This document shows, piece after piece, positions 31,667 through 43,888 of a stretch of DNA of 64,000 bases (positions are counted from its first letter, which is position 1; each line of letters opens with the position of its first letter). The notes beneath the pieces were generated by a model that ran no database searches, was not told where the DNA came from, and saw only the letters and a list, made by a program, of their open reading frames with translations. The position numbers and the translations under genes are program-made. The DNA comes from Tausonia pullulans (taxonomy: Eukaryota; Basidiomycota; Tremellomycetes; Cystofilobasidiales; Mrakiaceae), in assembly GCA_951802195.1 (NCBI GenBank), contig OX637631.1, forward strand, positions 62,001 to 126,000, written 5' to 3'.

Positions 31667-33589
31667 GAGGACCTGCTGATTGCCTTCTGCCTGCGACTGA
31701 CCCACACGACGGTGCTGCCATAGACTTTGATGGCGAATCCAGTCGTGGAGCGGCGCGTTTCGTGGTCGCCTGCGTAGTCCGAGTCGGTCCAAACCTCGAC
31801 GAGCGGCGAGTCGGGATGTCCTCCCAGCGTGAGTCCGTGGGAGCGGGTGCGAGCGACATAGCGCAGGATGCGCTTGATGGCTGCCCAATGGATGGCCTTG
31901 GGGTCGTGGCTGAACCGGCTGACGACTCCCACTGAATAGGCCAGGTCTGGACGTGTGCAGACCATGAAGTACATGAGGGAGCCGACCGCTTGGAGGTACA
32001 TCGACCTGTCTGCTCCCCGCATGTCCTCGGACGTGGACCCCTCGCTGATGGCAAGCTGCTTGTGCTCGTCCATGGGCGTCTGTGCTGGCTTGGCGATGCT
32101 GAGACCGAACCGCTCGAGGACATCGTCCGCGTAGCGTCGCTGGGTCAGCGTGATGGTCTTCCTGACTCTGTCCCGCTTGACCTCCATCCCTAGCATCATC
32201 CCTCCGTCCAGCTGTCCTCGTTCGTCAATGACGAACTCCTCCTTGATCGCCTCCATGATCTCCTCGATATCGTCCCTGCTCCCAGCAATCGCAAAGTCAT
32301 CCACGTACTGCACAAGGAGGCGCCGTCGGCCGTCCTTCCACCCGACGTACAGGCAGTGGTCTGCCTCGATGTGGTGGAGATCGATGGTGTCGAAGAACTT
32401 GCTGGACCGGAGGTAGAAGGCGAGAGAGGCTTGCTTGAGGCCGTAGAGGGCCTTGAGGAGGTGAGCGACGAGCTTTTGCCCGCTCCTCTCCCCCTTCATC
32501 TCGTACCCTTCCGGCTGGTCCATGTAGACCGTCTCGACGAGGGGTGCGGTGAGGAACGCAGTCTTGAAGTCGCCCTGGAGGAGGTCGAGATCGTCGGTGG
32601 CGGCGATGGCGAAGAAGATGCGGAGGGTGTTCATGCGGGAGACGGGTGCGTACGTCTCCTCGTAGTCGATGCCCTCCCTCTGTGAGTATCCCTTGGCTAC
32701 CCATCTGGCCTTGAACTTGACGACCTGGCCGTCGTTGTCCTTCTTCAGCGCGTAGACCCATCTGCCGCCCACCGACTTCCTGTCCGGCGGCGCGTCGACG
32801 AGCTCCCAGACTCCGTTCGATTCCATCGACTCCATCTCGTCGTCCATGGCTGCCTTCCAGTACTCGGCCTGAGGGCTCTCGAGCGCGTCGTGGAAGGTCT
32901 TGGGGACTGTCGGTGGAGGGAGAGTGGGGAGAGGTCGTGGAGGGTGGTGATACGGCTTGGCAAGAGGCACGTACCCTGCAAACTCCTCGTAGGTAGAGGG
33001 CTGGTCCTCGACGGTGTGATGGGATGATGCTTGATGCTGGGGGAGTTTCCAATACTCTGCAGGTGGCTGCCTGCTGCGCTGCGGCCTCCCACTGGACGCT
33101 GGAGGTGCGACGTCGTGTTGCCGCTGCCTCGGTTCCGCTGGCGCCGGTGCCATGTCGGAGGGAGCTTCGTGCTCCTGCTCCTCCTGTGAGTAGTGCTTCT
33201 GCGAGTTGTGCTCCTGTTGCATCTTGCCATCTCCTCCTGTCTTCTCGCCTTCCCGCTTGTCCTCTCCCTTGTCGTCAACTGCCAGCGGCAGCTCTGCCTC
33301 CCCGGGCCCGTTCGATCTCTCGTCAAACGTGACGTTGCGGGAGAAGAGGATCCTCCTGTTCGGGTCTCCATAGACCTGGAGCCGATACGCCTTCTTGCCC
33401 TCGTCCTCCCCGTACCCGAGGAAGATGCACTTGATCGTCTTGGACTGATGCTTCTTGTGCGTTCTGTCGTGGGCGTACGCGATCGATCCGAATATGCGGA
33501 GGTGTGCAAGCGGAGGCTTCTCACCGTGGAGTGCCTCGTAGGGGGTCTTGCCGTCGAGGGTCGACGTGGGAGTGCGGTTGATGAGGTAC
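31667..33589 (-). mobile_element. Ty1/copia fragment, copia-1 left
   Basis: A reverse-strand copia piece holding the end of integrase (YEALHGEKPPLAHLRIFGSIAYAH), reverse transcriptase (GVWELVDAPPDRKSVGGRWVYALKK ... LVQYVDDFAIAG) and part of RNase H (EVWTDSDYAGDHETRRSTTGFAIK). It meets the LTR of gypsy A-left at 31666 and the LTR of copia-2 at 33590. The same piece, with the same copia/LTR junction, occurs in the opposite orientation at 41.5-43.46 kb. A truncated relic. Confidence 0.88.
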
Positions 33590-33601
33590 TGTTGCGATTA
33601 G

Positions 33602-33933
33602 TGTTGCGATTAGCCTGCCAACGAGAGAGGGTCTGGTAGAGAACCTTCAGAACAAGTGAAGATAGGCAGTGGCTACGAAAGGTACGAACCTGGTAGAGAA
33701 CCTTCAGAACAAGTGAAGGTCCACTGCCAGGAGAGAAGAAGTGAGCTTAAATAGTGTAGCTATGCGGCAAGGAATATTCAAAAGCTGTGCGCGGCACTCC
33801 GCAGCTTTGGCACTCCGCGCAGCGCTCTCACGGCGCCACCACACAGTCACCACAGCCACCACAGCCACCACAGCCTCCACAGCCTCCACAGCCTCCACAG
33901 CCTCCACAGCCACCACAGCCACAATCTTCAACA
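33602..33933 (-). repeat. Left LTR of copia-2 (about 332 bp, with an expanded microsatellite)
   Basis: Starts TGTTGCGATTAGCC and ends ATCTTCAACA. Related to the LTR at 38094 but contains an extra CCACAGCC-type repeat near its end. The two LTRs differ at many positions, so the element is not fresh by LTR age. Confidence 0.82.
33838..33921 (+). repeat. CCACAG/CCTCCACAG microsatellite inside a copia LTR
   Basis: About 85 bp of 9-bp units alternating CCACCACAG and CCTCCACAG. The paired LTR at 38094-38407 has only CCACCACAA at the matching place, so this is a local expansion. On the reverse strand it reads as a Cys-Gly-Gly repeat at the end of the open frame. Confidence 0.9.
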
Positions 33934-36900
33934 CTCCCACTCGCCGTGACGAGCGCAGCGTCGAGCCCTTCCTGCGCACTGCCTGGCCCAACCCCAAGTC
34001 CACCTCTGAATCTCTCCAGCTTCTCCCAGCTCAAAGGCTTGGTGAGAATGTCTGCGAGCATCGAGTCCGTCGGGCAGTAGCGGAGCGAGATGGTGCCTGA
34101 CTGGTGGAGTTCGCGTCCATACTTGTACGCGACATCGATGTGCTTTGTCCGTTCCGAGTGGTTGCCGTTCTTCGTCGTCTCGATCGCCCCTTGGTTGTCG
34201 ACGTGGACGGGGATCGGGTCGTCGACGATGTAGCCGATCTGCTGCAGGAGCTTGGAGACCCAGACAACGTTTTGACAGGCCTGAGACAAAGCGACGTACT
34301 CTGACTCGTGCGAGGACCTGCTGATTGCCTTCTGCCTGCGACTGACCCATACGACGGTGCTGCCATAGACCTTGATGGCGAATCCAGTCGTGGAGCGGCG
34401 TGTTTCGTGGTCGCCTGCGTAGTCCGAGTCGGTCCAAACCTCGACGAGCGGCGAGTCGGGATGTCCTCCCAGCGTGAGTCCGTGGGAGCGGGTGCGAGCG
34501 ACATAGCGCAGGATGCGCTTGATGGCTGCCCAATGGATGGCCTTGGGGTCGTGGCTGAACCGGCTGACGACTCCCACTGAATAGGCCAGGTCTGGACGTG
34601 TGCAGACCATGAAGTACATGAGGGAGCCGACCGCTTGGAGGTACATCGACCTGTCTGCTCCCCGCATGTCCTCGGACGTGGACCCCTCGCTGATGGCAAG
34701 CTGCTTGTGCTCGTCCATGGGCGTCCGTGCTGGCTTGGCGATGTGCACAAGGAGGCGCCGTCGACCGTCCTTCCACCCGACGTACAGGCAGTGGTCTGCC
34801 TCGATGTGGTGGAGATCGATGGTGTCGAAGAACCTGCTGGACCGGAGGTAGAAGGCGAGAGAGGCTTGCTTGAGGCCGTAGAGAGCCTTGAGGAGGTGAG
34901 CGACGAGCTTCTGCCCGCTCCTCTCCCCCTTCATCTCGTACCCTTCCGGCTGGTCCATGTAGACCGTCTCGACGAGGGGTGCGGTGAGGAACGCAGTCTT
35001 GAAGTCGCCCTGGAGGAGGTCGAGATCGTCGGTGGCGGCGATGGCGAAGAAGATGCGGAGGGTGTTCATGCGGGAGACGGGTGCGTACGTCTCCTCGTAG
35101 TCGATGCCCTCCCTCTGTGAGTATCCCTTGGCTACCCATCTGGCCTTGAACTTGACGACCTGGCCGTCGTTGTCCTTCTTCAGCGCGTAGACCCATCTGC
35201 CGCCCACCGACTTCCTGTCCGGCGGCGCGTCGACGAGCTCCCAGACTCCGTTCGATTCCATCGACTCCATCTCGTCGTCCATGGCTGCCTTCCAGTACTC
35301 GGCCTGAGGGCTCTCGAGCGCGTCGTGGAAGGTCTTGGGGACTGTCGGTGGAGGGAGAGTGGGGAGAGGTCGTGGAGGGTGGTGATACGGCTTGGCAAGA
35401 GGCACGTACCCTGCAAACTCCTCGTAGGTAGAGGGCTGGTCCTCGACGGTGTGATGGGATGATGCTTGATGCTGGGGGAGTTTCCAATACTCTGCAGGTG
35501 GCTGCCTGCTGCGCTGCGGCCTCCCACTGGACGCTGGAGGTGCGACATCTTGTTGCCGCTGCCTCGGTTCCGCTGGCGCCGGTGCCATGTCGGAGGGAGC
35601 TTCGTGCTCCTGCTCCTCCTGTGAGTAGTGCTTCTGCGAGTTGTGCTCCTGTGGCATCTTGTCATCTCCTCCTGTCTTCTCGCCTTCCCGCTTGTCCTCC
35701 CCCTTGTCGTCGACAACTGCCAGCGGCAGCTCTGCCTCCCCGGGCCCGTTCGATCTCTCGTCAAACGTGACGTTGCGGGAGAAGAGGATCCTCCTGTTCG
35801 GGTCTCCATAGACCTGGAGCCGATACGCCTTCTTGCCCTCGTCCTCCCCGTACCCGAGGAAGATGCACTTGATCGTCTTGGACTGATGCTTCTTGTGCGT
35901 TCTGTCGTGGGCGTACGCGATCGATCCGAATATGCGGAGGTGTGCAAGCGGAGGCTTCTCACCGTGGAGTGCCTCGTAGGGGGTCTTGCCGTCGAGGGTC
36001 GACGTGGGAGTGCGGTTGATGAGGTACGTCGCACAGTTCATCGCCTCGGCCCAGTACGATCCCCGGTTGACGAGGGTGTCGGAGTCATGCAGGAGGCAGG
36101 TGATCTTCTCCTCGATCGTCCGATTCCCCCGCTCGGCCTTGCCGTTCTGCTCGGGGGTGTCGGGGATGGTCGTCTGGTGGAGGATGCCGTGTTGGCGGAG
36201 GTACGTCTGGAATGCCTTTGACTTGTACTCTCCTCCGTTGTCAGTCCTCAGTGTCTTGACTGACCTCCCTGTCGCCTTCTCCACCCTCTTGCTCCAGTCC
36301 ACAAACGTCTGGTACGCCTCCGACTTCCTCTCGAGGGCGAAGGACCAGTGGTACTGGGTGGCATCGTCCCAGATGGTCATCATGTACGACCTGTTCTGGT
36401 GGGAGGGGACTGGCATGGGTCCTTGGAGGTCAGAGTGGACGAGGTCGAGGACCTGCTTGGCCTTGGTGGTGGAGGTCGGGAAGGGAGACCGGTGCTGCTT
36501 CCCTTGGAGACAAGGTACGCAGACTTGTTTGGCAAACTGCTGGATTTCGTCCTCGCTGACGTCGGGCAGAAGGTGGTCCTTGGCCAGGCGTTTCATGGCC
36601 GTCGGCGAGGCGTGGCCGAGTCTACGGTGGAGGATCGCGACCTGCTCCTTCTCGTCGAGCTTGTATGCTGCAGTGTCGCCCATCTTGGTGCGTCCTGCGG
36701 CGCGTCCTGCGGTGTGGATGTCGAGCTTCCAGAGATTCCTTCCCCAGCTGACTCCCTTCATGAACGTCTTCCCACCCTTCCTGAACTCACAGTGGTCCCC
36801 CCTGAAGACGACCTCGGCGCCACGCTTGGTGAGCTGGCCGACGGAGAGCAGGTTGGCAAAGTGGGGGATGTAGTAGACGTTGGAGATCCGGTAGGCGAGC

Positions 36901-38093
36901 TCGTTGCCGTTGATTCTGGCGGTGACGTGCATGTGGCCCCTGCCGACGGTGTTGACCGTCTGTTTGTCTGCTACCCTGATGGCAGTGACGAAGGGCTCAA
37001 AGTCGACGAGATCCGCGCGGTTGCTGGTGATGTGGTTGCTGCAACCGGTGTCTGCGATCCACGGCGTCTTGTTGGTGTTGGTGGCGACAGAGTGGGCCGA
37101 CTGGATGAGTCCGGCTCTTGCTCCGTTCGTCCGGTGCTGGGGCAATGGCTCGCCGGCCAAGAGTCCCCAGGCGTCCGAAGCGTTCCAAGCGTCGCTGGAT
37201 GCCTTGCTGGCATTCCTTCCTCCCTCCTCCTTCCTTCTCCCGTGTTCCCTCCTCCTATCCCTTCTGCCTCCCTTCCCTTGGTGATCCTTCGGCTTGCCAA
37301 CCATGCTGTAGCACTCTGCCTTGAAGTGCCCCTTCTTCCCGCACGCGTGGCAGACTGCCGTCGCCTTGTCGACCTTGAGGGCCGAGTCCTCGGTGGAGTG
37401 ACTGCCGCCAGATCGAGAGGACTTGGTGCGGATGTGGGAGAGGAGCGAGGTGGTGACGAGCTTCGGTGTGGGCACCTTCTCGGATTCCTGGTACTGGAGG
37501 GAGACGACGTCTGCGAACGTCTCGAGGGATGGGGGAAGGCCAGAGAGGAACTGGAGGGCGAGCTGTTCGGGGTTCTTGATGACGTCCATGTTGAGAGACT
37601 CTGCCTCTGCGACTAGGGTCTCGAACTCCTCGATGTAGGCCTGCGCTGACGAGCCTTCGTCCATCCGCAGGTCCCTCAGCTTCTTCTGCACGATGAGCTT
37701 CCCTGCCGTGCCTTCGACCTTGTGGCTAGTCTTGAGGATATCCCATGCCTCCTTTGCTGTCTCGCACGCGGCGATCCTTAGGAGGTTACCGTCCGAGACT
37801 GCCATCTGGATGCGGTGGAGAGCGAACTCGTTCCTCTCGTCCCATGTCGAGGCGGCGAGGGAGCCTGCTGCGTCTTCTGCAGTGGCGACTGGCCTCGTCT
37901 CTGTGCCCAAGACGAGGGACTTGCACTTGCACTCCGAGAGCGCGATCTGCATGCGGATGGACCAGGTGGGGTAGTTGGATCCATCGAGCTTGTCGAGCTT
38001 GAAGAGTCGGAGGTGCTTCTCGGTGGCGAATGGCGACGACATGGCGGTAGTGTAGCGTGTTGTTGCAAGTGGTGCTGATAACGTGTTGCGATT

Positions 38094-38407
38094 AGCCTGC
38101 CAACGAGAGAGGGTCTGGTAGAGAACCTTCAGAACAAGTGATATAGGCAGTGGCTATGTAAGGAAAGGTACGAACCTGGTAGAGAACCTTCAGAATAAGT
38201 GAAGGTTCACTGCCAGGAGAGAAGAAGCGTGGGCTTAAATAGTCTAGCTATGTGGCGAGAAATATTCTGACGCGGGTCTGGCACTCCGCGGGTCCAACAG
38301 TGCACGGGTCGGCACGACGCGGGTCCAGTGCTACGCGGGTCCAGCACTACACGGGTCCGGCGCCCCCGCGCGGCGCTCTCACGGCGCCACCACCACAATT
38401 TCCAACA
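38094..38407 (-). repeat. Right LTR of copia-2 (314 bp)
   Basis: Starts TGTTGCGATTAGCC and ends TTTCCAACA. Read on the element's own strand it ends with the same 12-bp unit that is doubled at 33590-33613. Confidence 0.82.
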
Positions 38408-40964
38408 CTTGACCCATCGTACTGGGCGGAAGCCATGAACTACGTCACTTATACGATTAACCGCATCCCATCCGCCTCGATCAACCATCAAACCCCATTC
38501 CAGGCCTATCACAAGCGGAAACCCGACCTCACCTACCTTCGAGCATTCGGAAGCATCGCGTATGCACTCGATCCGGAAAGGAAGAAGCACCAGTCAAAAG
38601 CGATCAAATGCATCTTCCTCGGATACGGCGAACCCGAAGGGAAGAAGGCGTACCGACTCCAGGTCTTCGGCAGCCCCAAGAGGGCCATCATATACTCGCG
38701 CGACGTGATCTTCGACGAAACGTTCGGGGCACTAAAAACAGCGGAGTTGCCGACGGTCGGATCAAATGGATCCAGGGAAGAGGAGGAAATAAAAGGAATA
38801 GATCAGCCGAAAGAGGACAAGGCGACGGAACAAGCACAACCGTCCAAGCAGCCAGAAGTGCCACAAGACCCGCTCGGGAAAGCCGAAGCAGGCAAACCAA
38901 AGACATCCCGCCTCAAGCCCTCGTGGTACTATGAGGAGGTCGAGGAAGACCAGCCCGCTGTTCAATCGAGTGGGAGCTACGGTCGAGGGATGCGAAACAG
39001 GTCGATCGCGGAAGTAGCGGACACGGCGAAATACATCCAAACGGACTACGACATAACCGATTTCGTTTCAGAGGACTTCGTCGGCCACGCGTATGCGGCA
39101 AGACCAAACCTCGAGGATCTCCCATCACCCTCACTACCCAAGACGTACGAAGAAGCAATGACGTCGGATCACGCATACTTCTGGAGGGAAGCAATGGACG
39201 AAGAGATGGCCTCGATGGAAGGGAACGGAGTCTTTGAACTCACGGAGCTACCCTCGGGATCGAAAACGGTCGGAGGGCGCTGGGTGTACGCGCTCAAGAA
39301 AGGAGCAGACGGGAGGATCACTCGCTTCAAGGCTAGATGGGTGGCCAAGGGCTACTGTCAGCGCGAAGGAGTGGACTACGTCGAGACGTACGCGCCGGTA
39401 TCCAAGCTCAACTCCCTGAGGATCGTCCTCGCCATAGCGGCATTAGAGGACCTCGACCTAGTCCAAGGAGACTTCAAAACGGCGTTCCTCACGGCAGACT
39501 TGGTCGAAACTGTCTACATGGATCAGCCAACAGGGTATGAACAGAAGGGAGGGCAGGACAAGAAACTGGTCGCGCACCTCCTCAAGGCCCTATACGGACT
39601 CAGACAATCTCCCCTCGCATTCTACAACCATTCCTCAAGGTTCTTCCAAACACGGCTCAACCTCCATCCCGTTGAAGCGGATCACTGCGTCTACATCGGA
39701 TATCGCGAAGGACGACGGATCATGATGGTCCAGTACGTCGACGACTTCGTCGCAGCAGGAGGAAAGGAAGACCTAAGATGGGTAATGGAGGAGATCCAAA
39801 AGGAGTTCAAAATCGAAGATCGAGGAGATCTTAATCCCGGAACCATTCTCGGGATCGACGTTCAACGGGACCGAACGGCAGGAACAATGTTCCTCAGCCA
39901 GCAACGATACGTCGAATCGGCCCTCGAACGCTTCAACATGAGCACCGCCAAACCAAACAAGGTCCCGATGGACGACTTTCGACAACTGTCAGTCCAATCA
40001 GAGGATCTCGCCTCGTCAGAAAAAGAAAAGCTGGCCGGTGTGCCGTACCTCGAGGCGGTCGGCTCCCTCATGTATCTTCAGGTCTGCACCCGACCGGACA
40101 TCGCTTTCGGGGTCGGAGTCGTTAGCCGATTCAGCTCGGATCCTCGAAGGGCCCACTGGGGAGCAGCCAAGAAGATCTTCCGATACCTACAAGGATCGGC
40201 AGATACAACACTCACGCTCGGAGGGAAACCAGATGCACCGCTCATAGAACTTTGGACGGATTCCGACTACGCCGGAGATCACGAGTCACGACGATCAACC
40301 ACAGGATTCATCGTCAAAGTTCTTGGATCAACTGTCATCTGGGCGAGCAGACGTCAAAAGGCAGTCAGCCGATCATCCCTTGAGGCGGAGTACATAGCCC
40401 TCTCAGCCGGATGCCAGACCCTAAGATGGGTCGCCAAACTCCTAGCACAGCTCGGATTCGACTTCACTTTAATCCCGGTCAACGTCGACAATCAAGGAGC
40501 GATCGAGACAACCAAAAACGGGACGCATTCGGAGAAGACGAAGCACATCGACGTCGCCTACAGTACGGGCGAGAGGCATTGCAGAGCGGATTTATCGAAC
40601 TCCAATACTGTCCAACGGAGGACATGCTCGCAGACCTACTCACAAAAGCCCTGGGCGTAGAGAAACTCGAACGCTTCAAGAAGTCATTAGGCATCACGGA
40701 CCACCGCGTATGGACCCGAAGACTGGCCAAAGTACAGGAAGATGATTAGGAGCGGAAATGAAGTAGGTCTCAGCTCATCGAGTGGGAGTGTTGGAAGGAG
40801 CGATTCACGGAGACCTATAATCTAGTAGTTTTCATCCCTTGTCCTCCCTTTGTAGTACTTTTTACGCCACTAGGTTAACCTTATATGAGCGGGTAGAGTC
40901 GAGTGGGTATATGAAATAAGCTTGCAACCACATTGGACCCCAGGGCGAACATAGACCTTCAACA
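38408..40964 (+). mobile_element. Ty1/copia element copia-3, 3' part with its LTR
   Basis: A forward-strand copia element of a second family. A long open frame from near 38410 to 40660 gives the end of integrase (YWAEAMNYVTYTINRIPSASIN), the linker, RT (FELTELPSGSKTVGGRWVYALKK ... VQYVDDFVAAGG) and RNase H (ELWTDSDYAGDHESRRSTTGF). Amino acid text is clearly diverged from copia-1/2, and codon use is less GC-rich. It is followed by a purine-rich tract and its LTR. The 5' part is missing. Broken; about two breaks in all. Confidence 0.87.
40789..40964 (+). repeat. LTR of copia-3 (176 bp)
   Basis: TGTTGGAAGGAGC...CCTTCAACA, preceded by the purine-rich GAGTGGGAG. Much shorter than the copia-2 LTRs and unrelated in its interior. 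No second copy is in the window. Confidence 0.75.
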
Positions 40965-43457
40965 GAAACGCCTGGCCAAGGACCACCTTCTGCCCGACGT
41001 CAGCGAGGACGAAATCCAGCAGTTTGCCAAACAAGTCTGCGTACCTTGTCTCCAAGGGAAGCAGCACCGGTCTCCCTTCCCGACCTCCACCACCAAGGCC
41101 AAGCAGGTCCTCGACCTCGTCCACTCTGACCTCCAAGGACCCATGCCAGTCCCCTCCCACCAGAACAGGTCGTACATGATGACCATCTGGGACGATGCCA
41201 CCCAGTACCACTGGTCCTTCGCCCTCGAGAGGAAGTCGGAGGCGTACCAGACGTTTGTGGACTGGAGCAAGAGGGTGGAGAAGGCGACAGGGAGGTCAGT
41301 CAAGACACTGAGGACTGACAACGGAGGAGAGTACAAGTCAAAGGCATTCCAGACGTACCTCCGCCAACACGGCATCCTCCACCAGACGACCATCCCCGAC
41401 ACCCCCGAGCAGAACGGCAAGGCCGAGCGGGGGAATCGGACGATCGAGGAGAAGATCACCTGCCTCCTGCATGACTCCGACACCCTCGTCAACCGGGGAT
41501 CGTACTGGGCCGAGGCGATGAACTGTGCGACGTACCTCATCAACCGCACTCCCACGTCGACCCTCGACGGCAAGACCCCCTACGAGGCACTCCACGGTGA
41601 GAAGCCTCCGCTTGCACACCTCCGCATATTCGGATCGATCGCGTACGCCCACGACAGAACGCACAAGAAGCATCAGTCCAAGACGATCAAGTGCATCTTC
41701 CTCGGGTACGGGGAGGACGAGGGCAAGAAGGCGTATCGGCTCCAGGTCTATGGAGACCCGAACAGGAGGATCCTCTTCTCCCGCAACGTCACGTTTGACG
41801 AGAGATCGAACGGGCCCGGGGAGGCAGAGCTGCCGCTGGCAGTTGTCGACGACAAGGGGGAGGACAAGCGGGAAGGCGAGAAGACAGGAGGAGATGACAA
41901 GATGCCACAGGAGCACAACTCGCAGAAGCACTACTCACAGGAGGAGCAGGAGCACGAAGCTCCCTCCGACATGGCACCGGCGCCAGCGGAACCGAGGCAG
42001 CGGCAACAAGATGTCGCACCTCCAGCGTCCAGTGGGAGGCCGCAGCGCAGCAGGCAGCCACCTGCAGAGTATTGGAAACTCCCCCAGCATCAAGCATCAT
42101 CCCATCACACCGTCGAGGACCAGCCCTCTACCTACGAGGAGTTTGCAGGGTACGTGCCTCTTGCCAAGCCGTATCACCACCCTCCACGACCTCTCCCCAC
42201 TCTCCCTCCACCGACAGTCCCCAAGACCTTCCACGACGCGCTCGAGAGCCCTCAGGCCGAGTACTGGAAGGCAGCCATGGACGACGAGATGGAGTCGATG
42301 GAATCGAACGGAGTCTGGGAGCTCGTCGACGCGCCGCCGGACAGGAAGTCGGTGGGCGGCAGATGGGTCTACGCGCTGAAGAAGGACAACGACGGCCAGG
42401 TCGTCAAGTTCAAGGCCAGATGGGTAGCCAAGGGATACTCACAGAGGGAGGGCATCGACTACGAGGAGACGTACGCACCCGTCTCCCGCATGAACACCCT
42501 CCGCATCTTCTTCGCCATCGCCGCCACCGACGATCTCGACCTCCTCCAGGGCGACTTCAAGACTGCGTTCCTCACCGCACCCCTCGTCGAGACGGTCTAC
42601 ATGGACCAGCCGGAAGGGTACGAGATGAAGGGGGAGAGGAGCGGGCAAAAGCTCGTCGCTCACCTCCTCAAGGCCCTCTACGGCCTCAAGCAAGCCTCTC
42701 TCGCCTTCTACCTCCGGTCCAGCAAGTTCTTCGACACCATCGATCTCCACCACATCGAGGCAGACCACTGCCTGTACGTCGGGTGGAAGGACGGCCGACG
42801 GCGCCTCCTTGTGCAGTACGTGGATGACTTTGCGATTGCTGGGAGCAGGGACGATATCGAGGAGATCATGGAGGCGATCAAGGAGGAGTTCGTCATTGAC
42901 GAACGAGGACAGCTGGACGGAGGGATGATGCTAGGGATGGAGGTCAAGCGGGACAGAGTCAGGAAGACCATCACGCTGACCCAGCGACGCTACGCGGACG
43001 ATGTCCTCGAGCGGTTCGGTCTCAGCATCGCCAAGCCAGCACAGACGCCCATGGACGAGCACAAGCAGCTTGCCATCAGCGAGGGGTCCACGTCCGAGGA
43101 CATGCGGGGAGCAGACAGGTCGATGTACCTCCAAGCGGTCGGCTCCCTCATGTACTTCATGGTCTGCACACGTCCAGACCTGGCCTATTCAGTGGGAGTC
43201 GTCAGCCGGTTCAGCCACGACCCCAAGGCCATCCATTGGGCAGCCATCAAGCGCATCCTGCGCTATGTCGCTCGCACCCGCTCCCACGGACTCACGCTGG
43301 GAGGACATCCCGACTCGCCGCTCGTCGAGGTTTGGACCGACTCGGACTACGCAGGCGACCACGAAACGCGCCGCTCCACGACTGGATTCGCCATCAAAGT
43401 CTATGGCAGCACCGTCGTGTGGGTCAGTCGCAGGCAGAAGGCAATCAGCAGGTCCTC
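40965..43457 (+). mobile_element. Ty1/copia fragment, copia-1 right
   Basis: A forward-strand copia piece that starts inside the integrase region (RLAKDHLLPDVSEDEIQQFAKQVCVPC) and runs through RT (LVQYVDDFAIAGSRDD) into RNase H, then meets the LTR of gypsy A-right at 43458. Over its last ~1.9 kb it is the inverted twin of copia-1 left, with the same junction to the LTR. Truncated at both ends. Confidence 0.88.
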
Positions 43458-43819
43458 TGTCAGGATCTCACAGATTTATCACATGGGCTCCGCGCCTATG
43501 TTGCTGTCAGGTTCTCGCGGACCCGCCACCTTGGCTCCGCGCTTGCGTACATCGATCCCCCTTACTTACTTGGCTCCCGCACCTTCGGTCACTCTTCAGC
43601 CACACTGTCCCGCACTCTTTGTTTATTTCCCTTTAGTCCATAAGACGCTTAGTTCATCGTACCCTTTGTTCTACACTCTGACTATCATTTGGATACGATA
43701 AACCTGCCCAAGACCCCAAGCGAGCCTGTGTCACTACCAGCTCTTCAGTCTACTGTTCCATCGACGCCCCTCCCCTCACTCATCCTCCTCAGCCCTTGAC
43801 CCTTGGGCCAATCCTAACA
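43458..43819 (+). repeat. Upstream LTR of gypsy A-right (362 bp)
   Basis: TGTCAGGATCTC...ATCCTAACA. Matches the split LTR of A-left (25229-25340 plus 31417-31666) in inverted orientation over its full length. Confidence 0.9.
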
Positions 43820-43888
43820 TCAGTCAGAGTCACCGTGTGTCACCCGCTCGCTCCTAGTGGTCTCAACCTCGACACTGTCCTAGCTAAC

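Larger units (their letters stand above)
33590..38407 (-). mobile_element. Ty1/copia element copia-2, LTR to LTR
   Basis: A reverse-strand element with LTRs 33602-33933 and 38094-38407 (TGTTGCGATTAG...CAACA on the + strand). A 1404-codon gag-pol frame (33828-38042) starts MSSPFATEKHLRLFKLDKLDGSNYPTW. Domains in copia order: gag (LVLGTETRPVATAEDAAG), CCHC knuckle (CHACGKKGHFKAEC), protease (IADTGCSNHITSN), integrase (HRRLGHASPTAMKRL ... HSDLQGPMPVPS ... RTDNGGEYKS), RT and RNase H (VWTDSDYAGDHETRRSTTGF). It is almost identical in sequence to the copia-1 fragments beside it. Broken, about one break. A 12-bp direct repeat (33590-33613) marks its left end. No matching target duplication is seen at the two ends. 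Confidence 0.88.

Noticed and set aside
31667-33589. A target-site duplication for gypsy A in copia-1 at the base of the LTR
   Set aside because: The bases next to the inner LTR are not repeated at either outer end (20645-20649 or 49326-49330), which fits rearrangement and not a simple insertion.
38042-38093. A tRNA primer-binding site next to the copia-2 LTR
   Set aside because: The text TTATCAGCACCA resembles the TGGTATCAGAG initiator-tRNA type site only loosely; I could not confirm a match.
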